Assembly (NCBI GenBank): GCA_963931525.1
Contig: OZ007023.1
Coordinates: 248,001-312,000, forward strand
Origin: Fimenecus sp900545625
GTDB lineage: Bacteria > Bacillota > Clostridia > Oscillospirales > Acutalibacteraceae
Direction: 5' to 3'
Length of the DNA: 64,000 nucleotides
Below are positions 43,091 to 51,712 of this stretch, piece by piece (the stretch's first letter is position 1; each line of letters starts with the position of its first letter). Both the position numbers and the translations under genes were made by a program. The notes below the pieces were generated by a model. The model was given only the letters and a program-made list of their open reading frames with translations. It was not told the DNA's origin and ran no database searches.

Positions 43091-44308
43091 TTATTCCACC
43101 GGGTACGCATCCACTGCGATCTCCTCGATCGTCTGCCCGTCGTAGGTCGTGATCTCCAGCGTATTGTACGTGTCGTAATCATCTTGCCAGGTCATGGTAG
43201 CATAGCCGTCCGTCCCGGTATACGTATCCGTCGGCTCGCCGAAGGCCGCGCGCAGCGCAGCAGGGTCATACACACCGCCGACCTGCACATTCTGCGGCAG
43301 CACGATCACCGCTTCGGAGCCGTCATACTCGGCATCTACCGCTACCCCGACGACCAGGCAGTCCTGTACGGCAGCCGTTGTTTCACTCACATTATAAAAG
43401 CGGATGTCGATCTCCTGATCGAGTAGATTTTCCACAGAGACCCGATAGGAATAATATTTGGCGTTCAATTCCTCTGTCAACTGCTCCGGTTCCAGCGCGA
43501 AGCCGGTCTTTTGCGTAAATTCGCTGTACGTGCAGGGCAGATTGACTTCCACGCCGTTGATCACAACGACCATATTCTGCCAATCGAACGCGGCATCGTT
43601 GGTGAAGTCGTCGCCGACAATGACCGTACCGTCCTGCGAGGTAATATAGGGCGCTTCAAAGCTGCCCCCTGTTTCTTCCTGCAATACGGAGAATCCATAC
43701 ATGCCCAGCGCAACGAGCAGAATCGTCAGGATCACGGTCAATACAAACCAGGTGATGAACCCGCCGAGCGCGCTTTTGCCCATCGACTTTGCGCGAACGG
43801 GTTTGTCTTTCTTCGTCACCAGATAAATGATCAAGCCGATCACCGGGAAGAAGAAGCTCAAAACGTTCAGCCCGGTGGATTTTTTGTCGTCCGCGGCGGC
43901 TGCCGGCGCACCGTACGGTGCGTAACCCTGCCCGGGCTGCCCGTATGCATACGGCTGCCCCGCAGGCGGCGTATAGGGCTGCGCGGGCGGCGTGTAGGGC
44001 GGCACCGGCTGCCCCGCATTCGGCGCTGTATCTGCATACGGCTGTGCGGGCTGACCTGCATTCGGCGCTGCCGTCTGTTGCGCAGCAACTTCCGGCGCAG
44101 CGGGCTCGGCTGTTTCCGCCGCGGCCGCTTCCGACGAAACCGTCTCGGTCATCCCCGAAGCCGCCGCCTGTGTCTCGGCAGTCTCAACCGCAGCAGGCTC
44201 TGCTGCAGCGGTCTCAGGCACATCCGCAGCCTGTGCCTCCGGTTCATGATACCCGCAGTTCGGGCACACATTGTCGTTCATTTCCGTTCCACACTTGCTA
44301 CAAAACAT
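43091..44308 (-). CDS. Zinc-ribbon membrane protein, paralogue 1
   Basis: The 405-residue protein begins MFCSKCGTEMNDNVCPNCG and then has a long Ala/Glu/Thr and Pro/Tyr/Gln-rich region (about 25-150) with degenerate repeats such as PNAGQP and PPYTPP. Two membrane segments and an extracytoplasmic domain follow, as in the next gene. The expanded disordered region is the main difference between the two. AAAGGGG lies 6-7 bases before ATG 44308. First gene of the two-gene unit. Function unknown. Confidence 0.78.
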   Translation of the reverse strand: MFCSKCGTEMNDNVCPNCGYHEPEAQAADVPETAAAEPAAVETAETQAAASGMTETVSSEAAAAETAEPAAPEVAAQQTAAPNAGQPAQPYADTAPNAGQPVPPYTPPAQPYTPPAGQPYAYGQPGQGYAPYGAPAAAADDKKSTGLNVLSFFFPVIGLIIYLVTKKDKPVRAKSMGKSALGGFITWFVLTVILTILLVALGMYGFSVLQEETGGSFEAPYITSQDGTVIVGDDFTNDAAFDWQNMVVVINGVEVNLPCTYSEFTQKTGFALEPEQLTEELNAKYYSYRVSVENLLDQEIDIRFYNVSETTAAVQDCLVVGVAVDAEYDGSEAVIVLPQNVQVGGVYDPAALRAAFGEPTDTYTGTDGYATMTWQDDYDTYNTLEITTYDGQTIEEIAVDAYPVE

Positions 44309-44597
44309 AAAAAATCCCCTTTCTGTTTTGTCTGTATGGCTTATTGCTTGTAAATCGGCTGCACGCCGCCCGTACAGCTTCGCCTTTGCACGGAATGCTG
44401 TGACCGCCGATTTCACCCTATTCTATGGCACTTAGCCGCCCGCCATGCACGGCGGAGAACTCTGTGTGCGGCAAGCGCACTAACGCCGACTTCTGCAATC
44501 AGTATAGCATATGCCTTTTTGCGTTGTCCAGCGTACAGCGCAAATTTTTTGGACTTTTGCATAAATTCTGTCGAATTAGAGCGCCGAAACATTTCTC

Positions 44598-44654
44598 TTG
44601 ACACTGGCGACATTTTCGCGTATACTTTTTAGGCAAAATTGAAAATGGTTTTCA
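44598..44654 (+). promoter_or_regulatory. Promoter and Fur-like box of the metal regulator operon
   Basis: TTGACA (44598) and TATACT (44621) are 17 bases apart, a strong promoter. TGAAAATGGTTTTCA (44640-44654) is a near-perfect inverted repeat at the transcription start, with spacing like Fur-family sites. This implies autoregulation by the encoded Fur protein. The gap 44309-44597 contains the divergent leader and nothing else recognised. Confidence 0.8.
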
Positions 44655-44688
44655 TTTTCGTTTGTTGCGGGAAAAGGTTGTGGAAAAT

Positions 44689-45114
44689 ATGGCGTACAAA
44701 ACCAAGCAAAGCGCATCTATAGAGCGCCTGCTGCGCGAGAACCGCGGGCGGCATTTGACGGCGGAGGAGCTGTACCGCCTGCTGCAGGAAGCGGGCGAAT
44801 CCGTCGGGCAGACGACGGTTTACCGGCATCTTGACAAGCTGTGCGCGCAGGGGACGGTGCGCAAGTTCCTCGGCGGGGACGGCGGAGCGTGCTATCAGCT
44901 TGCCGAACCCGGCGAAAACTGCCGCGCGCACTATCACCTGAAATGCACCGCGTGCGGGAAATTGTTCCACGCGCAGTGTGATTTTCTCGATACGCTTTCC
45001 GAGCACATCCGACAAGAGCACGGTTTTTCGGTGGACGGCTCAAAGACCGTTTTATACGGGCTTTGCGATACATGCGCGAAAAAGGAGGGAAAAGACCATG
45101 ACGCACACGCATGA
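44689..45114 (+). CDS. Fur-family metalloregulator
   Basis: The 141-residue protein has a winged-helix DNA-binding part (about 1-80; VGQTTVYRHLDKLCAQG) and a metal-binding dimer domain with AHYHLKCTACGKLFHAQC and a final LCDTC. The CxxC pairs form the structural zinc site; the His/Cys of the sensor site are present. It could be Fur, Zur or a manganese/peroxide type. The downstream metal exporter overlaps by 17 bases, and a Fur-like box sits at its promoter. ATG 44689 is chosen; an upstream start lacks support. Confidence 0.92.
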   Translation: MAYKTKQSASIERLLRENRGRHLTAEELYRLLQEAGESVGQTTVYRHLDKLCAQGTVRKFLGGDGGACYQLAEPGENCRAHYHLKCTACGKLFHAQCDFLDTLSEHIRQEHGFSVDGSKTVLYGLCDTCAKKEGKDHDAHA

Positions 45115-45994
45115 ACATTTGGATGCGTTTTCCGCAAGCGGGCTTCTGCACATTCTGGAAGACGCGCTTTTGGACACGCTGAAGGTTCTCCCCTTTTTGT
45201 TCGCGGCGTTTTTGCTTCTGGAATTTTTGGAAAAACACGCGAGCGACCGCCTCAACCGCTTCTTTTTGCGCGCGGGACGCGCGGGCCCGCTCGTCGGCGC
45301 GGTGCTCGGCTGTGTGCCGCAGTGCGGCTTTTCCGTGCTGAGCGCCAACCTGTATGCGGGCGGTGTTATTTCGCGCGGGACACTGTTGGCGGTATTCCTT
45401 TCGACCTCGGATGAGGCGGTCCTGCTGCTCGCCGCAGAGCCCCGGCGGTACATGGATATTTTGTATCTGCTGCTGACGAAGGTGGTCGTGGCAGTCCTCT
45501 TCGGATATGCGGTGGATCTTTTCGCGCGCCGCCGCCCGAAGGGCGCCCGAACGCCGCAGATCCACGATATTTGTGACCACGAGCACTGCGGCTGTCACGC
45601 GCACAAAGGGATATTTGTGCCTGCGCTGCTGCATACTGTGAAAATTTTTGCCTTTCTGTTCGTTGTCACGGCGGTTTTGAGTTTCGCCGTCGCAGCGCTC
45701 GGCAGTGAACGCATTTCCCGGCTTTTGCTGACAGACTCTTTCTTCCAGCCGTTTTTGGCGGCTGTTGTGGGGCTCATCCCGAACTGTGCGGCATCCGTGC
45801 TGCTCACGCAGCTTTACTTGGAGGGCGCGCTGAGCTTCGGTTCGGTCATCGCGGGGCTTTGCACGGGCGCGGGTGCGGGACTGCTCGTCCTGTTCCGCGA
45901 GAACCGCCGCCCGAAAGACAATCTGCTCAACGTGGGGCTGCTGTATTTGGCTGCCGTAGCGGCGGGACTGATCTTGCAGGCGGTCGGTGTGTAA
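45098..45994 (+). CDS. Putative heavy-metal exporter (ArsP_2-like, 10 TM)
   Basis: The 298-residue membrane protein has two related halves marked by CVPQCGFSVLSANLYAGG and LIPNCAASVLLTQLYLEG, each followed by a conserved charged loop. The family (PF11449) is predicted to move arsenic or transition metals. His-rich stretches in the N-terminus (THTHEH) and the central loop (DICDHEHCGCHAHKG) fit metal handling. GGAGGG lies 7-8 bases before ATG. It is translationally coupled to the Fur-type gene. Confidence 0.85.
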   Translation: MTHTHEHLDAFSASGLLHILEDALLDTLKVLPFLFAAFLLLEFLEKHASDRLNRFFLRAGRAGPLVGAVLGCVPQCGFSVLSANLYAGGVISRGTLLAVFLSTSDEAVLLLAAEPRRYMDILYLLLTKVVVAVLFGYAVDLFARRRPKGARTPQIHDICDHEHCGCHAHKGIFVPALLHTVKIFAFLFVVTAVLSFAVAALGSERISRLLLTDSFFQPFLAAVVGLIPNCAASVLLTQLYLEGALSFGSVIAGLCTGAGAGLLVLFRENRRPKDNLLNVGLLYLAAVAAGLILQAVGV

Positions 45995-46048
45995 AGTCTT
46001 TTGCAGGCGTGGAAGATAAGCCGCTACACACGATAAATAAAGGTATAT

Positions 46049-46090
46049 AAAAGCGACACCCCGCAGCGGCTGGCTGCGGGGTGTCGTTTT
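46049..46090 (+). terminator. Terminator of the Fur/exporter operon
   Basis: GCGACACCCCGCAGC / GCTGCGGGGTGTCGT stem followed by TTTTC, 57 bases past the exporter stop. Confidence 0.85.
46059..46083. repeat. 25-bp direct repeat, left copy
   Basis: Identical to 46329-46353, exactly 270 bases away; both copies form the core of a terminator hairpin and enclose the hairpin array. Confidence 0.85.
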
Positions 46091-46099
46091 TCATTTGTG

Positions 46100-46312
46100 C
46101 AGATAAAATTCCGCGCCGCTGCGCGGCACGACGGAGAACCCCCGGCGAGGGTTCTCCAGATGAAACAGTCTACAAGACTGTTTCATCCCCTCTCCTGCGC
46201 TTTTGCTGAAAAAGGATTTCGCGTCCTGCGGGACGCGACCAAAGGCTCTGCCTTTGGAATTCGCGATTTTTTGTAAAAAATCGAGTAAAACTTTTTGTTT
46301 GTTTTACCATAG
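46100..46312. repeat. Array of six adjacent hairpins between terminator copies
   Basis: In order: GCGCCGC..GCGGC; GGAGAACCC / GGGTTCTCC; GATGAAACAGTCT / AGACTGTTTCATC; GCGTCC / GGACGC; CAAAGGC / GCCTTTG; CGATTTTTT / AAAAAATCG. No frame is convincing on either strand. Such stacked palindromes look like a dispersed intergenic repeat or a structured RNA of gut Clostridia. Confidence 0.7.
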
Positions 46313-46328
46313 CTTTTTATAAACTAAC

Positions 46329-46353
46329 CCCCGCAGCGGCTGGCTGCGGGGTG
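46329..46353. repeat. 25-bp direct repeat, right copy, terminator of the Dabb gene
   Basis: Identical to 46059-46083. Here it lies 27 bases past the stop of the minus-strand Dabb gene and can end that transcript. Confidence 0.8.
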
Positions 46354-46379
46354 GGTTTGTGTTTCTGTGTGTTTTGTGC

Positions 46380-46694
46380 TTATTCTGCCGAGGGTTTCGT
46401 AATATCCACCGCGGCGCGACCCTCGGTGACTTTGGCGACGAAGGCGGCGACTTTTTGGTGTGCGGGATGTGTTTTGTATGCCTCGAGCGCTGCTTCGTCC
46501 CGGACGGTGACTTGCAGCATCGCGTCGAAGTTGCGGTCGCACACGACCTCATTTTCATAGAACCGCAGCGCTTCGATCACAGGCACAACGCCGACAAGGC
46601 TTGTAAGGCCTTCGCGCACGGTGGCGATGTTTTCCGCACGGGTGTGCCCCTCGGCGGTCGCTTGGAATTTCCACATGACGGTATGCAGCAGCAT
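46380..46694 (-). CDS. Dabb-family (stress-responsive A/B barrel) protein
   Basis: The 104-residue protein begins MLLHTVMWKF and has the conserved DRNFDAMLQVTV and YKTHPAHQKVAAFV segments of the Dabb dimeric barrel. Members include small enzymes and stress proteins; the bacterial role is mostly unknown. It follows argS by 14 bases on the same strand and probably shares its transcript. Confidence 0.9.
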   Translation of the reverse strand: MLLHTVMWKFQATAEGHTRAENIATVREGLTSLVGVVPVIEALRFYENEVVCDRNFDAMLQVTVRDEAALEAYKTHPAHQKVAAFVAKVTEGRAAVDITKPSAE

Positions 46695-46708
46695 ATCTAT
46701 TCTCCTTT

Positions 46709-48451
46709 TTACATGCTCTCGGGCACGGTGATCTTAAACATCGTCAATACGTTCACGAGCGTCTGCTTGACCGCAAGGCAGAGATTCACGCGCGCCTGCA
46801 TCAAAGCTTCGTCCTCGACGGCGATCTTGCAGGCGTTGTAATACTTATGGAACAGCGTGGCAAGCCCCACCGCGTAGCGCGTGATGCCGGCGGGGTCAAG
46901 GCTCTTCGCCGCCTGCTCGATCTCGCCGGTGAGCGCCGCCAAGTGCCGAATGAGCTCGTGCTCCTCGGGCGTGCGCAGCTGTGTCAATTCCTCTCCGGTG
47001 CAGCTGCGCGGCGAAACGCCGTCGGCGGCGAGCTTTTTGAGAATGCTGCAAATGCGCGCGTGCGCATATTGGCAGTAGTACACGGGGTTCTGCGCGTTTT
47101 CGCTGACGGCAAGCCCCAAATCAAAGTCAATGGTCGAACCGGGCTCACGCATATTGAAGAAGAACCGCGCCGCATCTACGGGGACTTCGTCGAGCAGGTC
47201 GTTGAGCGTCACGGCGTTTCCTGTGCGCTTGGACATGCGCACGGGCTCGCCGTCCTTCATCAAATTGACCAGCTGCATAAGCACGACCTGCAGGCGGCTG
47301 CCGTCAAGGCCGATCGCGTCGAGCGCACCCTGCATACGGGCGACGTGGCCGTGGTGGTCGGCGCCCCATACGTCGATGGCGCGCGAAAAGCTGCGGTCGG
47401 CAAGCTTGTTCTTATGGTAGGCAATATCCGCCGCGAAATAGGTCGGGTTGCCGTTTTGGCGCACAAGCACGTCATCCTTGAGTTCCAATTTTTCAATTTG
47501 CTCCGGCGTTTTGCCCTGTGCCGTGAGCCGCTCGGTCTGCACCTCGATATTTTTATACCACAGCGCGCCGTCTTTTTCGTAGGTCTTTCCCTTTTCGGTC
47601 AGCAGGTCAATGACCTCCTGCACCGCGCCCTTGTGCAGCTCGCTTTCGCGGAACCACACATCGTACTCGATGCGGTACTTTGCGAGCGTCTCCTGCATAC
47701 TCTGAATATTCTTCGGCAGAGCAAAGTCCACAAGCGCCTTGCGGCGTTCCGCTTCAGGCTTTTCAAGGAAGCTGTCGCCGTACAGATCGGCGAATTCCTT
47801 TGCACGTTCAATGATGTCCGCACCGTGGTAGCTGTCCTCCGGCAGCTCGACCGCCGCTTCCCCCTTGAAAAGCTGCTGATAGCGGATATCCAAAGACAAC
47901 CCGAACTTTTCGATCTGGTTGCCCGCGTCATTGATGTAAAACTCACGAGTCACATCGTACCCCGCCGCTTCGAGCACCGCCGCAAGGCAGTCGCCCAAAG
48001 CGCCGCCGCGCGCGTTGCCCATGTGCATGGGGCCGGTGGGGTTGGCGGAGACGAATTCCACATTGACACGCTCGCCGCACCCTATATCGCTTTTGCCGTA
48101 ATCCGCGCCTCTCTCCAGCACGTCGCGGACGATATCGGCATAAAAGCCGTCGTTTAAGCGGAAATTGATGAACCCCGCGCCCGCAACGGTACACGAGGCG
48201 AACGCGCTGCCGGAAAGCTCCATATGCTTTTCGACCGCCTGTGCGATCTTCACAGGCGCCATACGGAACGCCCGCGCGCCTGCAAAGGCGACGTTGGTCG
48301 CGTAATCGCCGTTTGCACGATCCTGCGGGATCTCCACGATAAAAGCCGGAAGCTCTGCCGCAGGCAGCTCGCCTGCAGCGATCGCCCTGCCTAAGGCCTC
48401 CAAAATCCTTGTATGCAAATCCTTTTCAATCTCTTTGATCCGTTTCGACAT
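46709..48451 (-). CDS. argS: Arginyl-tRNA synthetase
   Basis: The 580-residue class I enzyme charges tRNA-Arg. The N-terminal Add1 domain is present, the HIGH-type site reads NPTGPMHMGNARGG, and the KMSKS-type site is VRMSKRTGN, with the DALR anticodon domain at the C-terminus ending VPESM. Length is normal. Its start overlaps the DUF1934 gene by 26 bases. Confidence 0.97.
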   Translation of the reverse strand: MSKRIKEIEKDLHTRILEALGRAIAAGELPAAELPAFIVEIPQDRANGDYATNVAFAGARAFRMAPVKIAQAVEKHMELSGSAFASCTVAGAGFINFRLNDGFYADIVRDVLERGADYGKSDIGCGERVNVEFVSANPTGPMHMGNARGGALGDCLAAVLEAAGYDVTREFYINDAGNQIEKFGLSLDIRYQQLFKGEAAVELPEDSYHGADIIERAKEFADLYGDSFLEKPEAERRKALVDFALPKNIQSMQETLAKYRIEYDVWFRESELHKGAVQEVIDLLTEKGKTYEKDGALWYKNIEVQTERLTAQGKTPEQIEKLELKDDVLVRQNGNPTYFAADIAYHKNKLADRSFSRAIDVWGADHHGHVARMQGALDAIGLDGSRLQVVLMQLVNLMKDGEPVRMSKRTGNAVTLNDLLDEVPVDAARFFFNMREPGSTIDFDLGLAVSENAQNPVYYCQYAHARICSILKKLAADGVSPRSCTGEELTQLRTPEEHELIRHLAALTGEIEQAAKSLDPAGITRYAVGLATLFHKYYNACKIAVEDEALMQARVNLCLAVKQTLVNVLTMFKITVPESM

Positions 48452-48908
48452 CGTTTGCTTCTCCTGTTATTTCTTCTTCCTGCGGCGGCAATACCGTCAG
48501 CGTCATATGATTGTGGACTGCGGGCTGTGCGGCAAAAAGAAGCGCATACGAAAACCGCAGCGTGCCGCCCGCAGCGTCCAGACGGTTTTCCACCGAATGT
48601 GTATGGATTTCCAACGTCAGCGCACCGTAAGGCGTTTCATACGCCGTTTGGTGCGTTTTGCCCGCTTCAAAGCGCATACGGCTGCGCACGCCGCCGCTGT
48701 GCGTCACCGTTACAAGGTTTTTGCCGACGGTCTGCACGGTGGTACGCATCGGCGTGCCGCCGTCCTTGTGCGAATAGGTGACGCGAACGCCGTCAGCCGT
48801 TTCCAAAAGCATGCCGGAAGCACAAAGCTTCGTCTCGTCACGCGCGCCGTCCATAACCTGCACGCTGCGCACCTGTACGCGCACGCGGCGCGCTCTCGGT
48901 TCGCTCAT
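48426..48908 (-). CDS. DUF1934-family beta-barrel protein
   Basis: The 160-residue protein is strand-rich with the family features GGVRSRMRFEAGKTHQTAYETPYGALTLEIHTHSVE (cited in part) and a repeated Thr/Val pattern; DUF1934 proteins are lipocalin-like and common next to argS in Firmicutes. No enzyme activity is known. Its ATG overlaps the ddl stop by 4 bases and its end overlaps argS by 26 bases, so the three genes are coupled. Confidence 0.88.
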   Translation of the reverse strand: MSEPRARRVRVQVRSVQVMDGARDETKLCASGMLLETADGVRVTYSHKDGGTPMRTTVQTVGKNLVTVTHSGGVRSRMRFEAGKTHQTAYETPYGALTLEIHTHSVENRLDAAGGTLRFSYALLFAAQPAVHNHMTLTVLPPQEEEITGEANDVETDQRD

Positions 48909-49969
48909 CGCTGTTCGAGCGCGAGCTTGAACAGGCGATCGAGGAGCTTCGGGTACGGCACGCCGCTTTGCTCCATGAGCTTCGCATACATGCTGATCGA
49001 GGTAAAGCCCGGGATCGTGTTGATCTCATTGAACAGCACGCGCCCGGTCTTCCGTTCATAAAAGAAATCCACACGCGCCATCCCGCGGCAGCCCAGCAGT
49101 TCGAACACACGCACCGCCGTTTCACGGATCTCCGCTTCCGCCGCAGACGGGATCTGCGCGGGGATCTGCAGCACGCTTCCCTCGTCTATGTATTTTGCTT
49201 CGTAATCGTAAAACGTCTTGCACGGCACGATGCCGCCCACGACGGATGCCAGCGGCGCTTCGTTGCCCAAAACGGCGCATTCCACCTCGAGCGCATCCTC
49301 CACCGACGCTTCCAGCACCAGCTTGCGGTCATGCCCAAACGCTGTTTCCATCGCTTCGGGCAGCGCGTCTTTTTCCGTCACCTTGGAGATCCCGCGCGAC
49401 GAGCCCGCATTGGCAGGCTTTACGAACAGCGGCAAGCCGAGCGTTTCAAGCGCATACGCGCAAAACGCCGCTTCGTCCTTGTCGTATGCCGTCCGCGTCA
49501 CCGAAAGCCATTTTGTCTGCGGGACTCCGGCGGTATCCGCCAAAAGATTTGTGACCGCTTTATCCATACACATGGCGGAGGACAGCACGCCGCAGCCCAC
49601 GCATGGGATGCCCGCGAGCTCCAAAAGCCCCTGTACGGTACCGTCCTCGCCGTTTTTGCCGTGCAGCACGGGGAACGCAACGTCCACGGGGATCTGCTCT
49701 ACACCCGATTCGCGGAACACCAAAAGCCCGCCCGTTTTGCGGTCGGGTGAGAGCGCTGCGCGCGTGCATTTGCCGCTTGTCACCCAACGGTCTTCGGGCA
49801 GAAGCCTTGTGTCGCCCTCATACAAAAACCATTCGCCCGCCTTTGTGATGCCGACAAGATAGACCGCATATTTGTCACGGGGGATCTGCCCGACGACTGA
49901 CTGCGCCGACACGCACGAGACCTCGTGTTCGCTGGAAACGCCGCCGAACAAAACCAGTGCTTTTCTCAT
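48905..49969 (-). CDS. ddl: D-alanine-D-alanine ligase
   Basis: The 354-residue ATP-grasp enzyme joins two D-Ala for peptidoglycan. Family signatures are LFGGVSSEHEVS at the N-terminus, HGKNGEDGTVQGLLELAGIPCVGCG, and the C-terminal RVDFFYERKTGRVLFNEINTIPG, split here in two. The catalytic Glu and Ser of the small loop are present. GAGGTGA lies before ATG 49969; a longer frame upstream is AT-rich and not coding-like. Whether the vancomycin-type D-Lac variant applies cannot be judged with confidence. Confidence 0.95.
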   Translation of the reverse strand: MRKALVLFGGVSSEHEVSCVSAQSVVGQIPRDKYAVYLVGITKAGEWFLYEGDTRLLPEDRWVTSGKCTRAALSPDRKTGGLLVFRESGVEQIPVDVAFPVLHGKNGEDGTVQGLLELAGIPCVGCGVLSSAMCMDKAVTNLLADTAGVPQTKWLSVTRTAYDKDEAAFCAYALETLGLPLFVKPANAGSSRGISKVTEKDALPEAMETAFGHDRKLVLEASVEDALEVECAVLGNEAPLASVVGGIVPCKTFYDYEAKYIDEGSVLQIPAQIPSAAEAEIRETAVRVFELLGCRGMARVDFFYERKTGRVLFNEINTIPGFTSISMYAKLMEQSGVPYPKLLDRLFKLALEQR

Positions 49970-50051
49970 ACCGTTCACCTCACGGATATACATATACGGA
50001 TAAATCATACCATATGCGCCTTTTTTTCGCAATCGGAATTGCAAAAAAATA

Positions 50052-50080
50052 ATGACAAACCCTATTTTCTGTGATACAAT
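50052..50080 (+). promoter_or_regulatory. Candidate promoter of the 302-aa gene
   Basis: ATGACA and TACAAT separated by 17 bases, in the AT-rich divergent region between ddl and the plus-strand gene. Confidence 0.6.
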
Positions 50081-50116
50081 AAGGTACAATTCTGAAATCA
50101 CAAGGCAGGTAAGGCT

Positions 50117-51025
50117 ATGCTTACGTTCAACGACGCGGTATCTCAGGTGCTGCACGGTACGGCGCAGACGCTTTCGGACAACGGCTTTTCGACCGTCGTC
50201 CCCGAGGGCATCAAAAAGGGTGAGCTTCCCACACAGACCGAGGGTGATGCGACCTTTGTCGAATTTTCGGGCGACAAGGGCACGATCCGCTTTGTCTTTT
50301 CCGGCGATCAGGCGGTGCTGATGCTTGCCGCCGTTGCTGAGAACGGCGAAGAAGAGGAACTGAAAAAAGCATCCACCAACTATTTTGACTTGGAGAGCTT
50401 CGACGAGCGCGACATCAAATCGCTTTGCAACGAATTCAATGAGACGGTCAATGCGAAATTCGCAAAAGCGAAAGCAAAAACGAAATCCGCCAAAATGCCC
50501 ACGCCCGTTTCGCGTTCCGCTGCCAAAAGCGGTTCCCAGAGCTATGACGGCAACACGCTGGCGAACCGTCTTACCGCCATGTACCCCGACTTAAAAGAGC
50601 CGTATCACGAAAACTACGAGCGTTACGGCGAATTCTTAGCGGAGGAATTTTTCACCGAATACGGCACAAAGCGCGTCATCGATACCATTCGCGAGGGCAA
50701 TAAACAGGCGTGCAACAAGCTGTTCCGCATTCTCAACGATATTTATGAAAACGGCTCGAACGACACACAGAGCCTCATCGCTGTGACCATTCTCGGCGAG
50801 ATGCAGAACGACCCGCAGCTTTTGGAAACGGCAAAGGAATATATGTGCGAAGATATGAGCGAGACGGTCGTGCTCGTCAACAAATATCTCGCCTCCTCCG
50901 CGGGCAAGCGCGCGCAGAAAAAGCTGCTTGACCCCCCGCCCTATAAACCCAAAAAGCAGAAAAAGCCCAGTGCATTTGCGCAGGCGCTTGCGGGCGGCGG
51001 GCAGGGTATGCCCCCCACCATGTAA
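50117..51025 (+). CDS. Conserved cytoplasmic protein of unknown function
   Basis: The 302-residue soluble protein has an N-terminal alpha/beta part (about 1-110), a Lys/Ala-rich linker (AKAKAKTKSAKMP, near 115-130), a helical C-terminal part (about 145-265) and a Pro/Lys/Gly tail (PPPYKPKKQKKPS). No family motif is recognised. It has its own promoter and terminator, so it is monocistronic. Confidence 0.72.
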   Translation: MLTFNDAVSQVLHGTAQTLSDNGFSTVVPEGIKKGELPTQTEGDATFVEFSGDKGTIRFVFSGDQAVLMLAAVAENGEEEELKKASTNYFDLESFDERDIKSLCNEFNETVNAKFAKAKAKTKSAKMPTPVSRSAAKSGSQSYDGNTLANRLTAMYPDLKEPYHENYERYGEFLAEEFFTEYGTKRVIDTIREGNKQACNKLFRILNDIYENGSNDTQSLIAVTILGEMQNDPQLLETAKEYMCEDMSETVVLVNKYLASSAGKRAQKKLLDPPPYKPKKQKKPSAFAQALAGGGQGMPPTM

Positions 51026-51033
51026 TATTTCTC

Positions 51034-51065
51034 AGGACGCTCCTTACTCGGGCGTCCTTTTTTTG
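51034..51065 (+). terminator. Terminator of the 302-aa gene
   Basis: GGACGC / GGGCGTCC stem followed by TTTTTTTG, 9 bases past the stop. Confidence 0.85.
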
Positions 51066-51172
51066 TTTCCCACGCGTGCTGAAAATTTCCCCGGAATTTT
51101 GCAACACTTCGGTCAAAGCCGCAGTCTATTTGGGTGAAAGGGCTTGAAAATGAAAAAAGGGGGGGCGTCTGT

Positions 51173-51712
51173 ATGGAAAATACTGCCGCGGCACTGCTTT
51201 TGCGTGCACAAGCTGCGGACGCCGAGGCGTTCGGACAGCTTTACGCATTATATGCCAATGAGCTTTACGCCTATGCGCTCGCCGTTCTGCGGGATCCGCA
51301 CGACGCCGAAGACGCCGTGCAGGAGGCGTGCGTGCGCGTATACCGCGCGGTGCGCAGCATTCGAAAGCCCGAACGCTTCAAAGCCTATTTTTTCAAGACC
51401 CTTTCCAACACCGCAAAAACCTTAGCGCGAAAGCGGACGCTGACCGTCGTTACCGACGAGATCGAACCGACCGCGCCCGACATCACAAACGACGTACATA
51501 CTGCGGAACTGCGCGCCGATCTGCAAAAGGCGCTCGCCGCCTTAAAAGACGACGAGCGGCAGGTGGTGCTGCTCTCCGCCATAGCGGGGCTGCGCTCTGC
51601 GGAGATCGCCGAAGCCTTAGGGATGACGGCGGGCACGGTGCGTTCCAAGCTCTCGCGTGCGCTTCGCAAAATGCGGCCTTTCCTCGCAGAAACCGGGAGG
51701 GAATCCGAATGA
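51173..51712 (+). CDS. ECF-type RNA polymerase sigma factor
   Basis: The 179-residue protein has region 2 (LYALYANELYAYALAVLRDPHDAEDAVQEACVRVYR, given in part) and region 4 with the HTH GLRSAEIAEALGMTAGTVRSKLSRAL, split here. No region 1 or 3 is present, which is the ECF layout. The next gene overlaps by 4 bases and encodes a membrane protein with a cytoplasmic N-terminus, the usual place for an anti-sigma partner. GGGGGG lies upstream of ATG 51173. Targets unknown. Confidence 0.9.
   Translation: MENTAAALLLRAQAADAEAFGQLYALYANELYAYALAVLRDPHDAEDAVQEACVRVYRAVRSIRKPERFKAYFFKTLSNTAKTLARKRTLTVVTDEIEPTAPDITNDVHTAELRADLQKALAALKDDERQVVLLSAIAGLRSAEIAEALGMTAGTVRSKLSRALRKMRPFLAETGRESE

Noticed and set aside
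46100..46312. Hairpin array taken as a CRISPR array
   Set aside because: The palindromes differ from each other and are not regularly spaced repeats with unique spacers.
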